DNA from: CAZBEA01 sp964490835
GTDB lineage: Bacteria; Patescibacteriota; Microgenomatia; Levybacterales; GWA1-39-11
Assembly: GCA_964490835.1 (NCBI GenBank)
Contig: CAZBEA010000009.1
Span: 1-26,203 of the forward strand
Length of the DNA: 26,203 nt
Direction: 5' to 3'
The stretch's first letter is position 1, and every line of letters begins with the position of its first letter. The notes under the pieces were generated by a model. That model was not told the origin of the DNA, searched no databases, and was given only the letters and a program-made list of their open reading frames with translations. Of this stretch, positions 1 through 5,296 are shown one piece after another. A program made the translations under genes and the position numbers.

Positions 1-2
1 GG

Positions 3-89
3 CTCTTAAGTGTGCGGGAAGATGCTTATATTTTCCTTAACTCTTCAAAAGTGAGGTATTCCGAGTCAAATCGGGAAAAAGAACAATAA
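3..89 (+). CDS. Possible C-terminal tail of a gene entering from the left edge
   Basis: One frame is open from the window edge to a TAA at 87-89 and encodes 28 residues (LLSVREDAYIFLNSSKVRYS, then ESNREKEQ). Its composition looks protein-like, and a hairpin at 92-113 follows the stop at once, as expected at a gene end. A 28-codon open stretch can occur by chance and no domain is recognisable, so this is only a candidate. The sequence left of the window would settle it. Confidence 0.25.
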   Translation, partial: LLSVREDAYIFLNSSKVRYSESNREKEQ

Positions 90-91
90 TT

Positions 92-113
92 GTTCAGAGC
101 TAACGCTTTGAAC
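92..113. terminator. Hairpin after the possible left-edge gene
   Basis: GTTCAGAGC (92-100), loop TAAC, GCTTTGAAC (105-113) forms a 9-bp stem with one G-U pair. No U-run follows, so it may be a weak terminator or an mRNA-end structure. The rest of 114-202 is AT-rich with no supported gene. Confidence 0.35.
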
Positions 114-202
114 TAAGTTCACCTATTTTAAATTTTTGGGGAATTGTCATCTTTCTACCACCTGAGAGCAAGAATTAATTTAGTTAGAAAAATTTGCACT
201 TC

Positions 203-236
203 AAAAAAGGAGGGGGAGAAATCCCTCTCTTTTTTT
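203..236. terminator. Bidirectional intrinsic terminator
   Basis: GGAGGG (209-214) pairs with CCCTCT (223-228). The stem is flanked by A6 on the left and T7 on the right (230-236), so it can stop transcription from either side. It lies between the possible left-edge gene and the 3' end of the leftward gene that stops at 368. I see no gene in 237-367. Confidence 0.6.
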
Positions 237-367
237 ATCTCGAATCAGGTAAGTGGGTAAAACATAGCTTTAGGCTTGAGTATACAATATAACTAGATAG
301 GCTGATCAGATTACTTAGTTAAACCATTAATTAGAGGGTAAAAGTAAAATTTAACTCCTACAGGTGA

Positions 368-736
368 TTATTGCCCCTCAGTATTATTGGAGCGGAATGG
401 GTTATATTCTGTTACTCCGAGATTTCTTCTAAAATCCCGTTCATTCTGAAAAAAACCTAGTGCTTCGTGAAAAAGACTCATTCGAATAGCATGTGCCAAG
501 GGACTTTTTACCTTATCGCTCTCTCGAATGGTCTCTCCATATTGATTGGTATGAAGTGAGGTAAGTGTGCATTCGCCATCTTCGTACTCAAAAGAAAATT
601 TTCCCACGCGATCCTCATCGCTAAAATCAAACTCGAGTGAGGTTTTAATTTTTCCACGATCATTTTGCTCTCTGGAAATGGCTACGACGGGACGGTTTTC
701 GTGGGCAAAATGAGACCCTTCCGCATTCTTAGGCAT
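368..736 (-). CDS. Hypothetical protein, C-terminal piece of a gap-split gene
   Basis: The open frame gives about 122 residues of soluble, charged sequence (it includes DFSDEDRVGKFSFEYEDGEC and ends NPFRSNNTEGQ) and stops at 368. No signal peptide, membrane segment or known domain is visible. The ATG at 736 lies only 5 nt from the N run (742-751), the codon before it (CAA) is also coding, and there is no SD or promoter in front. It is therefore probably an internal Met. I infer that this is the C-terminal part of the gene whose N-terminal part is 752-1040. The terminator at 203-236 lies downstream. Function is unknown. Confidence 0.55.
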   Translation of the reverse strand: MPKNAEGSHFAHENRPVVAISREQNDRGKIKTSLEFDFSDEDRVGKFSFEYEDGECTLTSLHTNQYGETIRESDKVKSPLAHAIRMSLFHEALGFFQNERDFRRNLGVTEYNPFRSNNTEGQ

Positions 737-741
737 TTGAG

Positions 742-751
742 NNNNNNNNNN
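742..751. other. Assembly gap (10 Ns)
   Basis: Ten ambiguous bases join two contigs, or two parts of one contig, inside a leftward gene. If the gap were exactly 10 bases, the upstream frame would stop almost at once and lose the frame of the downstream piece. The true length is therefore probably different from 10. Confidence 0.95.
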
Positions 752-1040
752 GTGATCTCCAGTCGAGCATGGGGATTAATGAAATAGATTGAACTTTCTC
801 ATCCGGAAGTACGGTTCTAAGGAGCTGATCTACATTGAAAGTCAATGTATTCAAGGCCTCTTGGGGAAAAGTATCCTTGGCCACGTCTGCAAGTAAGGTT
901 TCATCTTCGGGTGCAAGATCAGACATGAAGTTGTCATGTTCTCCCGATGGTGTGGATTCGAATACAGGATAGACTGCCGGGGAATGCCCGGGCACAACCC
1001 ACTGACCAAAGAACTTTGTAACTCTTTCTATTCGTGACAT
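752..1040 (-). CDS. Hypothetical protein, N-terminal piece of a gap-split gene
   Basis: About 96 residues are readable before the gap, starting MSRIERVTKFFGQWVVPGHS and ending near IPMLDWRS. The ATG at 1040 is well supported: a promoter with TTGCAT, a 17-nt spacer and TATAAA ends 7 nt upstream, which predicts a leaderless transcript. The sequence is acidic and soluble with no signal peptide. It probably continues across the Ns into 368-736, giving a protein of at least about 220 residues. No domain is recognised. It is transcribed divergently from the tRNA-Thr at 1147. Confidence 0.6.
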
Positions 1041-1047
1041 GAAGGAT

Positions 1048-1076
1048 TTTATACCTCAAAAAGGCCCATAATGCAA
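1048..1076 (-). promoter_or_regulatory. Sigma-70-type promoter of the gap-split gene (leaderless)
   Basis: Read on the minus strand, the -35 is TTGCAT (1071-1076), the spacer is 17 nt and the -10 is TATAAA (1048-1053). Only 7 nt separate the -10 from the ATG at 1040, so transcription should begin at or next to the start codon. Confidence 0.65.
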
Positions 1077-1118
1077 GAATTGAAAATAGAAAAGAAGCTA
1101 TTTTTCTGCTTTTAACTC

Positions 1119-1127
1119 TGATAAAAT
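1119..1127 (+). promoter_or_regulatory. Extended -10 promoter of tRNA-Thr(CGU)
   Basis: TGATAAAAT matches the TGn plus -10 arrangement. It lies 19 nt before the first tRNA base. No clear -35 is seen, which is tolerated with an extended -10. Confidence 0.5.
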
Positions 1128-1146
1128 TGGGAAGGTTTTGAAAAAC

Positions 1147-1219
1147 GCCATCTTAACTCAGCTGGTAGAGTAACTCTTTCGTAAAGAGTAAGTCCCGGGT
1201 TCGAGTCCCGGAGATGGCT
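1147..1219 (+). tRNA. tRNA-Thr (anticodon CGU)
   Basis: A complete cloverleaf can be drawn. The acceptor stem is GCCATCT/AGATGGC with discriminator T at 1219, the D-arm is ACTC...GAGT, the anticodon stem is ACTCT/AGAGT with loop TTCGTAA, and the T-arm is CCGGG-TTCGAGT-CCCGG. CCA is not encoded (the next bases are CCC). Anticodon CGU reads ACG. It complements the tRNA-Thr(UGU) at 13805. Confidence 0.95.
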
Positions 1220-1226
1220 CCCATTC

Positions 1227-1243
1227 TCCCGATAGAATCGGGA
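1227..1243 (+). terminator. Hairpin downstream of tRNA-Thr(CGU)
   Basis: TCCCGAT, loop AGA, ATCGGGA gives a perfect 7-bp stem 8 nt after the tRNA end. No T-run follows directly, so it may be a processing or weak termination structure. Confidence 0.45.
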
Positions 1244-1336
1244 TCAAGGCAAGCACTTTTGGCCTCAAATTTTTTTTGGTTGAGTTACCCGCACTGAGCA
1301 TAGCGAATCTGTTCGAGTCTCACAAATCGGCTCATA

Positions 1337-1741
1337 TTATCGTGCGATCTCCCCCAATTTAGATCTTTTTAGATTCAAACGTATTCCTTCGGTTCGTGTT
1401 GTACCATTGGGTTTTCTGAGTTCGAACGCTGAAGTTTTAATAGAATCGTACGGTATTCCCGTAATTTTTTCAATTTCAGCGTATGTTTGTGCTCCTTCAT
1501 CGACCGTGTGAATTATTTTACGCTGGTTGGAAGAAGCAAACCATTCATGTGGCTTGGGGAATCCGACGCCGGCTTCTTTCAGCTTACTTACAATTTTTCG
1601 ATTTTCCGCAAGTGTCAAACCCATCTCATCATATCTTTTTCCGATTGTTATATATCCCATATATGCCTCGTAAATAGGATTGATTTGGGTATTCCCGTCA
1701 GCATCGGGTGGCAGTATAACAGGACATTGTTCTTTACTCAT
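1337..1741 (-). CDS. Hypothetical protein with a probable HTH-like C-terminal half
   Basis: 134 residues, starting MSKEQCPVILPPDADGNTQI. There is no signal peptide or TM segment. Residues about 75-110 (TVDEGAQTYAEIEKITGIPY and the following DSIKTSAFELRKPNG) read like a helix-turn-helix: 'TYAEIEKITGIPYDSIKTSAFELRK' follows the pattern of a small helix, turn and recognition helix in winged-helix proteins. A role in DNA or RNA binding is an inference, not an assignment. No SD precedes the ATG; a weak -10-like AATACT lies 6 nt upstream, compatible with leaderless expression. A perfect hairpin (1757-1782) separates it from the acyl carrier protein gene on the same strand. Confidence 0.6.
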   Translation of the reverse strand: MSKEQCPVILPPDADGNTQINPIYEAYMGYITIGKRYDEMGLTLAENRKIVSKLKEAGVGFPKPHEWFASSNQRKIIHTVDEGAQTYAEIEKITGIPYDSIKTSAFELRKPNGTTRTEGIRLNLKRSKLGEIAR

Positions 1742-1756
1742 ATTTATAGTATTGGG

Positions 1757-1782
1757 CCAGTCCCGGGGTTAACCGGGACTGG
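1757..1782 (-). terminator. Strong GC-rich hairpin after the acyl carrier protein gene
   Basis: CCAGTCCCGG (1757-1766), loop GGTTAA, CCGGGACTGG (1773-1782) gives a perfect 10-bp stem. A second small hairpin, GCGCC-GTGA-GGCGC (1800-1813), touches the acpP stop codon. Neither is followed by a U-run, a style shared with the other hairpins closing units of this island. Confidence 0.5.
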
Positions 1783-1812
1783 CAAAGGAAATTCCGGGTG
1801 CGCCGTGAGGCG

Positions 1813-2115
1813 CTAGTCGGATCCGACGAGCTCGGTGAGCTGGTCGAGCACCTGCCCGACAGTCTCGAGCTTCTCAGCCATCTCGTCCGTGATTTCGACG
1901 TCGTATCCGAACTCTCTCAGGCTCTCCTCGAGCGACATGATGAGTTCGACGCGGTCAAGCGAGTCGGCGTTGAGGTCGTTGACGATGTGAGCCTCGGGGA
2001 CCACATCGGCTTCGTCGGTGTCGAGCTGCTCCTTGAAGACGTCCTTCAGGAACTGCAGGCGACCTTCGGGGGTCTTCAGGTCGATGCCGTCGGTGAACTT
2101 GATTTTGGTTGCCAA
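1813..2115 (-). CDS. acpP: Acyl carrier protein
   Basis: A cytosolic carrier protein holding acyl intermediates on a 4'-phosphopantetheine arm. With the chosen TTG start it has 100 residues. The modification motif is NADSLDRVEL with the attachment serine at about residue 52, followed by the acidic recognition helix typical of the family. The TTG at 2115 is preferred because AAGAGG lies about 7 nt upstream. The frame stays open for 46 more codons to an ATG at 2253, but that extension is basic, low in ACP character and not preceded by an SD, so I treat it as leader. ACPs are normally about 75-80 residues; the extra length is an N-terminal segment (MATKIKFTDGIDLKTPEG). No fatty-acid synthesis gene lies nearby. 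Family assignment is sure; the physiological role is not. Confidence 0.88.
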   Translation of the reverse strand: MATKIKFTDGIDLKTPEGRLQFLKDVFKEQLDTDEADVVPEAHIVNDLNADSLDRVELIMSLEESLREFGYDVEITDEMAEKLETVGQVLDQLTELVGSD

Positions 2116-2263
2116 AGAGTGCCTCTTTTGTGTGCTCGCAGCCTTGCGGTCGCGGCGGGTAGGACCTTTGCTCCTTTCTCGTGCCGGAATTTCAAAGATC
2201 TTGTGCTCAGGACCCGAGGGTCCCAAGCGTTTGAGACCTTGATCAAGGCACAATGATGGGAGG
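2116..2263 (-). promoter_or_regulatory. Structured leader of the acyl carrier protein mRNA
   Basis: If transcription starts near 2257, the leader is about 140 nt. It contains a perfect 12-nt palindrome CCTTGATCAAGG (2237-2248), a GGACC/GGTCC hairpin near 2213-2224, a purine-rich AAAGGAG without a usable start after it, and finally the AAGAGG serving the TTG at 2115. The length and pairing match the other long leaders in this island. It could instead encode a 46-residue N-terminal extension. Confidence 0.4.
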
Positions 2264-2292
2264 ATTGTACAGTATTCTTATAAGAAATGAAA
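2264..2292 (-). promoter_or_regulatory. Candidate promoter for acpP
   Basis: On the minus strand TTTCAT (2287-2292), a 17-nt spacer and TACAAT (2264-2269) form a moderate sigma-70 match. An inverted repeat AGCTTG-ATTA-CAAGCT lies just upstream near 2296-2311. Confidence 0.4.
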
Positions 2293-2354
2293 GTAAGCTT
2301 GATTACAAGCTGAATAATAAATCTTAATTGAAGAGATAAAACATCCTATAGCAC

Positions 2355-2383
2355 TTGACAAATCAGTAAAAATATCCTATAAT
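2355..2383 (+). promoter_or_regulatory. Consensus sigma-70 promoter
   Basis: TTGACA (2355-2360), a 17-nt spacer and TATAAT (2378-2383) match the consensus in both hexamers and the spacing. It is the strongest promoter in the window. Predicted start is about 2390. It feeds the structured RNA at 2390-2537 and, by read-through, the small-gene operon from 2575. Confidence 0.85.
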
Positions 2384-2389
2384 ACGTTT

Positions 2390-2537
2390 TCGAAATGTGT
2401 TCTTTTGGGGGACACTTCGCGCGTCCCCACATAAAGTTCCCATCTCAGTTCTTTAACAACCTTGTGAGTAATTTTTAACAAGGTTTTATCCTGCAAACAG
2501 GAGTCGGATGCCCACGCGTCGGGCTCTTTTTTGCAGG
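2390..2537 (+). ncRNA. Structured leader or small RNA with internal terminator (candidate attenuator)
   Basis: Between the consensus promoter and the first SD gene lie three hairpins. The first is GGGGAC/GTCCCC at about 2418-2437. The second is AACCTTGT (2458-2465) with ACAAGGTT (2478-2485), followed by U4. The third is GAGTC-G-GATGC-CCAC-GCGTC-G-GGCTC (2501-2526), followed by six Ts. This last one has the form of an intrinsic terminator. A further 8-bp pairing, CCTGCAAA (2490-2497) with TTTGCAGG (2530-2537), encloses the terminator and includes part of the U-run; it could form only in read-through RNA. Either a stand-alone RNA of about 140 nt ends here, or this is a transcription attenuator for the operon at 2575. 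I do not recognise a known RNA family. Confidence 0.55.
2501..2532 (+). terminator. Intrinsic terminator inside the leader
   Basis: A 10-bp stem with one G-G mismatch and loop CCAC (2501-2526) is followed by T6 (2527-2532). It lies about 43 nt upstream of the first start codon of the operon at 2575. Confidence 0.6.
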
Positions 2538-2574
2538 GTAAAACATACCAAATCCCTTGCAACGAGGTACACAC

Positions 2575-2886
2575 ATGTCTGGTAAGGTCATCGCCGACAA
2601 GGGGATGTGCATGCTCACCGACGCCGCGGCAAACGTGGTGTACGAGCAAGTCATCCGCCATCGAGGCTCTCTCCCACAAGATCACTGCAAAGTGGTCATC
2701 CGGGAGGGGCACTTCCTGGTAGCGCTTGTCGGAAATTCGGCTGCGGTGGTCAAGGACCCCGAATGCCCGAAGATGACCGACTTGCGAAATCGCAAGAGGA
2801 TCGGCGGATTCCTTACGGTTCCCGCAGATCTCATCGCCAAGCACAACAGACGGGCTTTCAAATTCATGACGGCCCACACAGCGTAA
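2575..2886 (+). CDS. Small orphan protein, first gene of the island operon
   Basis: 103 residues, starting MSGKVIADKGMCMLTDAAAN. The ATG at 2575 is chosen because GAGG lies 7 nt upstream; an upstream in-frame ATG at 2557 lacks an SD. The protein is mixed alpha/beta in character with a hydrophobic stretch near residues 48-57 (GHFLVALVGN) that is too short for a clear membrane helix. No domain is recognised. Base composition is clearly GC-richer than the backbone genes. It is followed after 14 nt by the next SD-led gene, so 2575-4207 probably forms one operon controlled by the leader at 2390-2537. Confidence 0.6.
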   Translation: MSGKVIADKGMCMLTDAAANVVYEQVIRHRGSLPQDHCKVVIREGHFLVALVGNSAAVVKDPECPKMTDLRNRKRIGGFLTVPADLIAKHNRRAFKFMTAHTA

Positions 2887-2900
2887 GCAAGGAGAACCCG

Positions 2901-3068
2901 ATGGTATCGCACCCATGGCTCGGTGAAATCGACGGAAGCAGGCATCCGCCCAATTCCGATCTCATCGACGGTCCGGAAGCACATATTCGCCGTGAAGGCG
3001 ACGCGTACGACCAGGCCAACAGAAAAAATCCACCGTCTAAGACTACCTCAGTAGCGCCTTCAAAATAG
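2901..3068 (+). CDS. Small orphan protein
   Basis: 55 residues, starting MVSHPWLGEIDGSRHPPNSD and ending PSKTTSVAPSK. AAGGAG stands 6 nt before the ATG, which decides this frame over a longer overlapping one. The sequence is hydrophilic and rich in Pro, Asp and basic residues, so probably partly disordered. No domain or relative is recognised. It lies 14 nt after the previous gene and 15 nt before the next, in the same orientation. Confidence 0.5.
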   Translation: MVSHPWLGEIDGSRHPPNSDLIDGPEAHIRREGDAYDQANRKNPPSKTTSVAPSK

Positions 3069-3083
3069 CGCGCAGGAGGACTT

Positions 3084-3296
3084 ATGTACATACACGGTGG
3101 CTCAAGGGTGTCGGATGCAAAGACCCACGTCGCAGAAGTCGAGAGACTCGAGCGAAAGAAGGCTCACAAAGCCTTGTGCGGAGCTTACATTCATCCCGAA
3201 GATATCAGACGTGAAGGACTCCCGGATCAAAACAATGGGAACCTTTGCGCGCTTTGCAAGAAGGCCGCGGTCAAACGCGGTCTTTGGGCAAAGTAA
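3084..3296 (+). CDS. Small protein with a possible zinc-ribbon
   Basis: 70 residues, starting MYIHGGSRVSDAKTHVAEVE. A strong SD (GGAGG) lies 5-6 nt before the ATG. The second half holds ALCGAYIHPED and NLCALCKKAA, that is one Cys near residue 32 and a CxxC pair near residues 55-58, with a His nearby. This spacing could bind one zinc ion, so a minimal zinc ribbon or zinc finger is plausible. It is basic near the C-terminus (KKAAVKRGLWAK). Function unknown; a nucleic-acid or protein-binding accessory role would fit but is only a guess. Confidence 0.55.
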   Translation: MYIHGGSRVSDAKTHVAEVERLERKKAHKALCGAYIHPEDIRREGLPDQNNGNLCALCKKAAVKRGLWAK

Positions 3297-3337
3297 CGCT
3301 CCAACCGACGAAAATTCGGCATGAATATGGGAGTAAT

Positions 3338-3526
3338 ATGAAAAACCTCGAATCCGACGAGCGACTTTGTCGCGCCTACAATCCCGGTGAGCTCGAAGAG
3401 CTTCCTTGGGAAGGTGCGCATAAAGATCAACGTAATCACCGGCAACGCACCAAGCGTTCAACCGCTCATGATGCTATGCCGATCATCATTCGCCAGACCA
3501 GGTCACAAGCCTCGGTTCGTCGTTAA
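3338..3526 (+). CDS. Small basic orphan protein
   Basis: 62 residues, starting MKNLESDERLCRAYNPGELE and ending IIRQTRSQASVRR. GGGAG precedes the ATG by about 5 nt. The frame extends upstream to 3245, but that part has no SD and overlaps the end of the previous gene, so it is left out. The C-terminal half is rich in Arg, His and Gln, which suggests binding to an acidic partner such as RNA. No family is recognised. Confidence 0.5.
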   Translation: MKNLESDERLCRAYNPGELEELPWEGAHKDQRNHRQRTKRSTAHDAMPIIIRQTRSQASVRR

Positions 3527-3572
3527 CGAAATCGTCCGCCTCGGCGGTCCCACGTTCCAGTGGAGGAAAAAC

Positions 3573-3743
3573 ATGTCAAGCCAGGTCACTCTTCGTCAGT
3601 CATCGGACTCCAAGTCCGAGGCCAACCGCGTAGCCCTCAAGGCAGCGCAGCGTCAGTGGCGGATCAATACCCGCCGCAGGGCTGAGGAAGAAGACGACTA
3701 CGATGATTTCTCGCCGGCGAACCCGCAGGGGTCGCGGCGGTGA
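3573..3743 (+). CDS. Small charged orphan protein
   Basis: 56 residues, starting MSSQVTLRQSSDSKSEANRV. TGGAGG lies 7 nt upstream of the ATG. It has a basic middle (RQWRINTRRR) followed by an acidic run (AEEEDDYDDF), a charge-segregated layout typical of disordered or helical adaptor peptides. Its stop overlaps the next start by 4 nt (GTGA at 3740-3743), so the two are translationally coupled. Function unknown. Confidence 0.5.
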   Translation: MSSQVTLRQSSDSKSEANRVALKAAQRQWRINTRRRAEEEDDYDDFSPANPQGSRR

Positions 3744-4207
3744 AGGTGCTCGTGCGCACAACCGTGCTGTCGGTCATCTTCGCACTCATGCCGCTGGCAT
3801 CTCTTGCCTGCGGCGACGGACCGGAACAGCTCAAGCTGGGGACCTGCGACTATACCACGAAACACTTCGTGGACCTGCTTCAGAACCCGGTGCCGGTGAG
3901 CAACATCGCACCCTACACGCACCTGCAGGGATTCGAATTCGCGTCCTGCCTTACCTCGAGCAACCGCTCTGAGGCAACAGAGGTGTATGACGCGCTCGAG
4001 ATCGTGATTGAGGAGGCAAAAGCCAACAGGCAGGGCTTCTCTTCACGAGAAGAGATGCACGCGTGGTTCCAGAACAGGCTGACCGAGGTGATGCAGGAAT
4101 CCTATCCTGCCACCGCAAAGTCGCTGATAGAAGCCCGCGCAGAGCGCGACTTCAAGTACTTCTTCATCACGGTGCAGACCCGATCCGCCGGACCGGGAGT
4201 GCAATAA
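3740..4207 (+). CDS. Secreted hypothetical protein
   Basis: 155 residues from a GTG start that overlaps the previous stop by 4 nt. Residues 1-22 (MKVLVRTTVLSVIFALMPLA and SL) form a signal peptide, probably cut after SLA before CGDGPEQ. The Cys at +1 raises the possibility of a lipoprotein, but the residues before it do not fit a good lipobox. The mature part is soluble with Cys residues near 24, 36 and 70. Its C-terminal half looks helical (TEVYDALEIVIEEAKANRQG). It is the last gene before the 4223-4248 hairpin and the only clearly exported protein of this operon. No family is recognised. Confidence 0.6.
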   Translation: MKVLVRTTVLSVIFALMPLASLACGDGPEQLKLGTCDYTTKHFVDLLQNPVPVSNIAPYTHLQGFEFASCLTSSNRSEATEVYDALEIVIEEAKANRQGFSSREEMHAWFQNRLTEVMQESYPATAKSLIEARAERDFKYFFITVQTRSAGPGVQ

Positions 4208-4222
4208 ACTCACAAGGTCACG

Positions 4223-4248
4223 CCCGGCCTCCCTCAGTGGGGGCCGGG
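4223..4248 (+). terminator. GC-rich hairpin ending the first island operon
   Basis: CCCGGCC-(T)-CCC, a five-base loop and GGG-GGCCGGG form a 10-bp stem with one bulged T. The next bases are TTATACC, then T-rich sequence that overlaps the following promoter region. Confidence 0.65.
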
Positions 4249-4287
4249 TTATACCAACTTTTTCCATTCTTTTTTTATCTCATAGTG

Positions 4288-4296
4288 TGCTATAAT
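4288..4296 (+). promoter_or_regulatory. Extended -10 promoter
   Basis: TGC-TATAAT gives a consensus -10 with the TGn extension. The -35 region is T-rich (near 4267-4273) and weak. Predicted start is about 4303, giving a leader of about 140 nt before the gene at 4444. Confidence 0.7.
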
Positions 4297-4443
4297 CGCC
4301 TCTGATTAAGTTCTGAGGGTGTTTGCATGCCTTCACAGACTTTATTCGCTCATTTACAGTGTGGTGAAGTGTGTAGCAAAATGCTGTCGAGTTATTCTTC
4401 GACGGTGTCTTGCTACACACATGGAAAGGCGGGGTGAAACGTC
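4297..4443 (+). promoter_or_regulatory. Structured 5' leader with a long hairpin
   Basis: The leader contains an 11-bp perfect stem GTGTGTAGCAA (4369-4379) with TTGCTACACAC (4410-4420). It is continued inside by CTGTCGA (4384-4390) with TCGACGG (4399-4405), after a small internal loop. Upstream, CTTCAC (4331-4336) can pair with GTGAAG (4364-4369). The hairpin ends 23 nt before the ATG and leaves the GGCGGGGTG purine stretch free. It is not followed by a U-run, so it is not a simple terminator. Regulatory role is inferred from the structure. Confidence 0.5.
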
Positions 4444-4791
4444 ATGGTAGCACCATTCGCACGGGAAGCTGCGGAGATGATAGAGGAGGGGTGGATGCTC
4501 TTATGCATCAAACCTGATCGACGCATCGACGACCAGCTTTTCACGCTCATCCTCGCCTGTTATGGCGAGCGCATCAATACGCACTTCAACGCTTCAGGCA
4601 GGTGGCTTCAAAACCAGACAGCGGTTTGGTTGAGAGGTCCGAAGCTTGGCCATCGGAATTTCTCTGAGATTCATGATGAGGCAATGGAAGACCCCGTCTT
4701 CTACGAATTCGCACGGGATGCTCGATCACAACGACGGTCGTCGTTGACAGATCCGCCTCGTCGCAAGAGCCGATTTCGCCTTCGCGGATAG
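4444..4791 (+). CDS. Small orphan protein
   Basis: 115 residues, starting MVAPFAREAAEMIEEGWMLL. The GGGGTGA upstream of the ATG acts as SD. The N-terminal half is predicted helical and moderately hydrophobic; the C-terminus is strongly basic (RRSSLTDPPRRKSRFRLRG), which suggests contact with nucleic acid or membrane. A single internal Trp-rich segment (GRWLQNQTAVWLRGPKLG) is notable. No domain is recognised. It is expressed from its own extended -10 promoter through the structured leader 4297-4443 and is followed by another SD-led gene. Confidence 0.55.
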   Translation: MVAPFAREAAEMIEEGWMLLCIKPDRRIDDQLFTLILACYGERINTHFNASGRWLQNQTAVWLRGPKLGHRNFSEIHDEAMEDPVFYEFARDARSQRRSSLTDPPRRKSRFRLRG

Positions 4792-4846
4792 GGAGTCGAG
4801 CCCAATCCGCACCAACCGTTTACGAACTTTATCCTGAGGAGGATAT

Positions 4847-5179
4847 ATGCAGCGGGAACGTCTCGTGGTCATCTACTTCAGTCGCCGGAGCGGTCAGGGC
4901 AAAGCCCAGACAGGAGACGGTAAGAACGTCAAGATCTACCTCGAAGACGCGGTTAGGCCGTACGCGACGCCGAAGGGCGTCAGGTACGAGTCTCCGCCCT
5001 CCCAGCCGATCGATGTGCCGTGGGCAAGCGCCCGCCTCATTGGACGTTGCGTCCCGGACAGGGAAGGATGGTTCAGGGCTGTGTCCTGGTCATTCGAATG
5101 CTCGTATCTTGCAGCGCAAGCTGCGGTGCAGCAGACACGTACCAAGAGGAACAAGCGAAGGGCACGTATGTCTGCCTGA
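4847..5179 (+). CDS. Small orphan protein, last gene of the island
   Basis: 110 residues, starting MQRERLVVIYFSRRSGQGKA. GAGGAGG stands 5-6 nt before the ATG, one of the strongest SDs in the window. The N-terminal half has beta-strand character (ERLVVIYF, KNVKIYLEDAV). The C-terminus is basic (QTRTKRNKRRARMSA). Two Cys residues (GRCVPDREGW, SFECSY) are present. No family is recognised. The gene ends 15 nt before the perfect hairpin at 5195-5220, which closes the island. Confidence 0.55.
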   Translation: MQRERLVVIYFSRRSGQGKAQTGDGKNVKIYLEDAVRPYATPKGVRYESPPSQPIDVPWASARLIGRCVPDREGWFRAVSWSFECSYLAAQAAVQQTRTKRNKRRARMSA

Positions 5180-5194
5180 TCACCACACGACACC

Positions 5195-5220
5195 GAGGAG
5201 GCGCCTCACCGCGCCTCCTC
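5195..5220 (+). terminator. Perfect GC-rich hairpin closing the island
   Basis: GAGGAGGCGC (5195-5204), loop CTCACC, GCGCCTCCTC (5211-5220) gives a 10-bp perfect stem. It is followed by ACCTATATTATTT rather than a pure U-run. Confidence 0.6.
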
Positions 5221-5244
5221 ACCTATATTATTTCCCCCATACAC

Positions 5245-5273
5245 TTGACATCTTTTTTCACTTGGCAGATACT
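5245..5273 (+). promoter_or_regulatory. Sigma-70-type promoter for the 5297 operon
   Basis: TTGACA (5245-5250), a 17-nt spacer and GATACT (5268-5273). The start codon at 5297 follows 24 nt after the -10, so the leader is about 17 nt. Confidence 0.55.
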
Positions 5274-5296
5274 CAAATTAAAGACAGTTATTTATT

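Noticed and set aside
1290..1334. A tRNA-like 3' end (GTTCGAGTCTC ... CGGCTCA) after tRNA-Thr(CGU)
   Set aside because: The bases around TTCGAGT do not form a T-stem, and no acceptor, D-arm or anticodon arm can be drawn. At most a decayed remnant.
2116..2253. 46-residue N-terminal extension of the acyl carrier protein
   Set aside because: The ATG at 2253 lacks an SD and sits at the predicted transcription start; the extension has no ACP character, whereas TTG 2115 has AAGAGG in front. A leaderless start at 2253 cannot be fully excluded.
2377..2916. 179-codon minus-strand frame
   Set aside because: It runs antisense through the promoter, leader hairpins and the SD-led gene at 2575, and has no SD or promoter of its own.
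2607..3068. 153-codon frame overlapping the genes at 2575 and 2901
   Set aside because: Only its last 55 codons have an SD-supported start (2901); the first part is an off-frame shadow of the 2575 gene.
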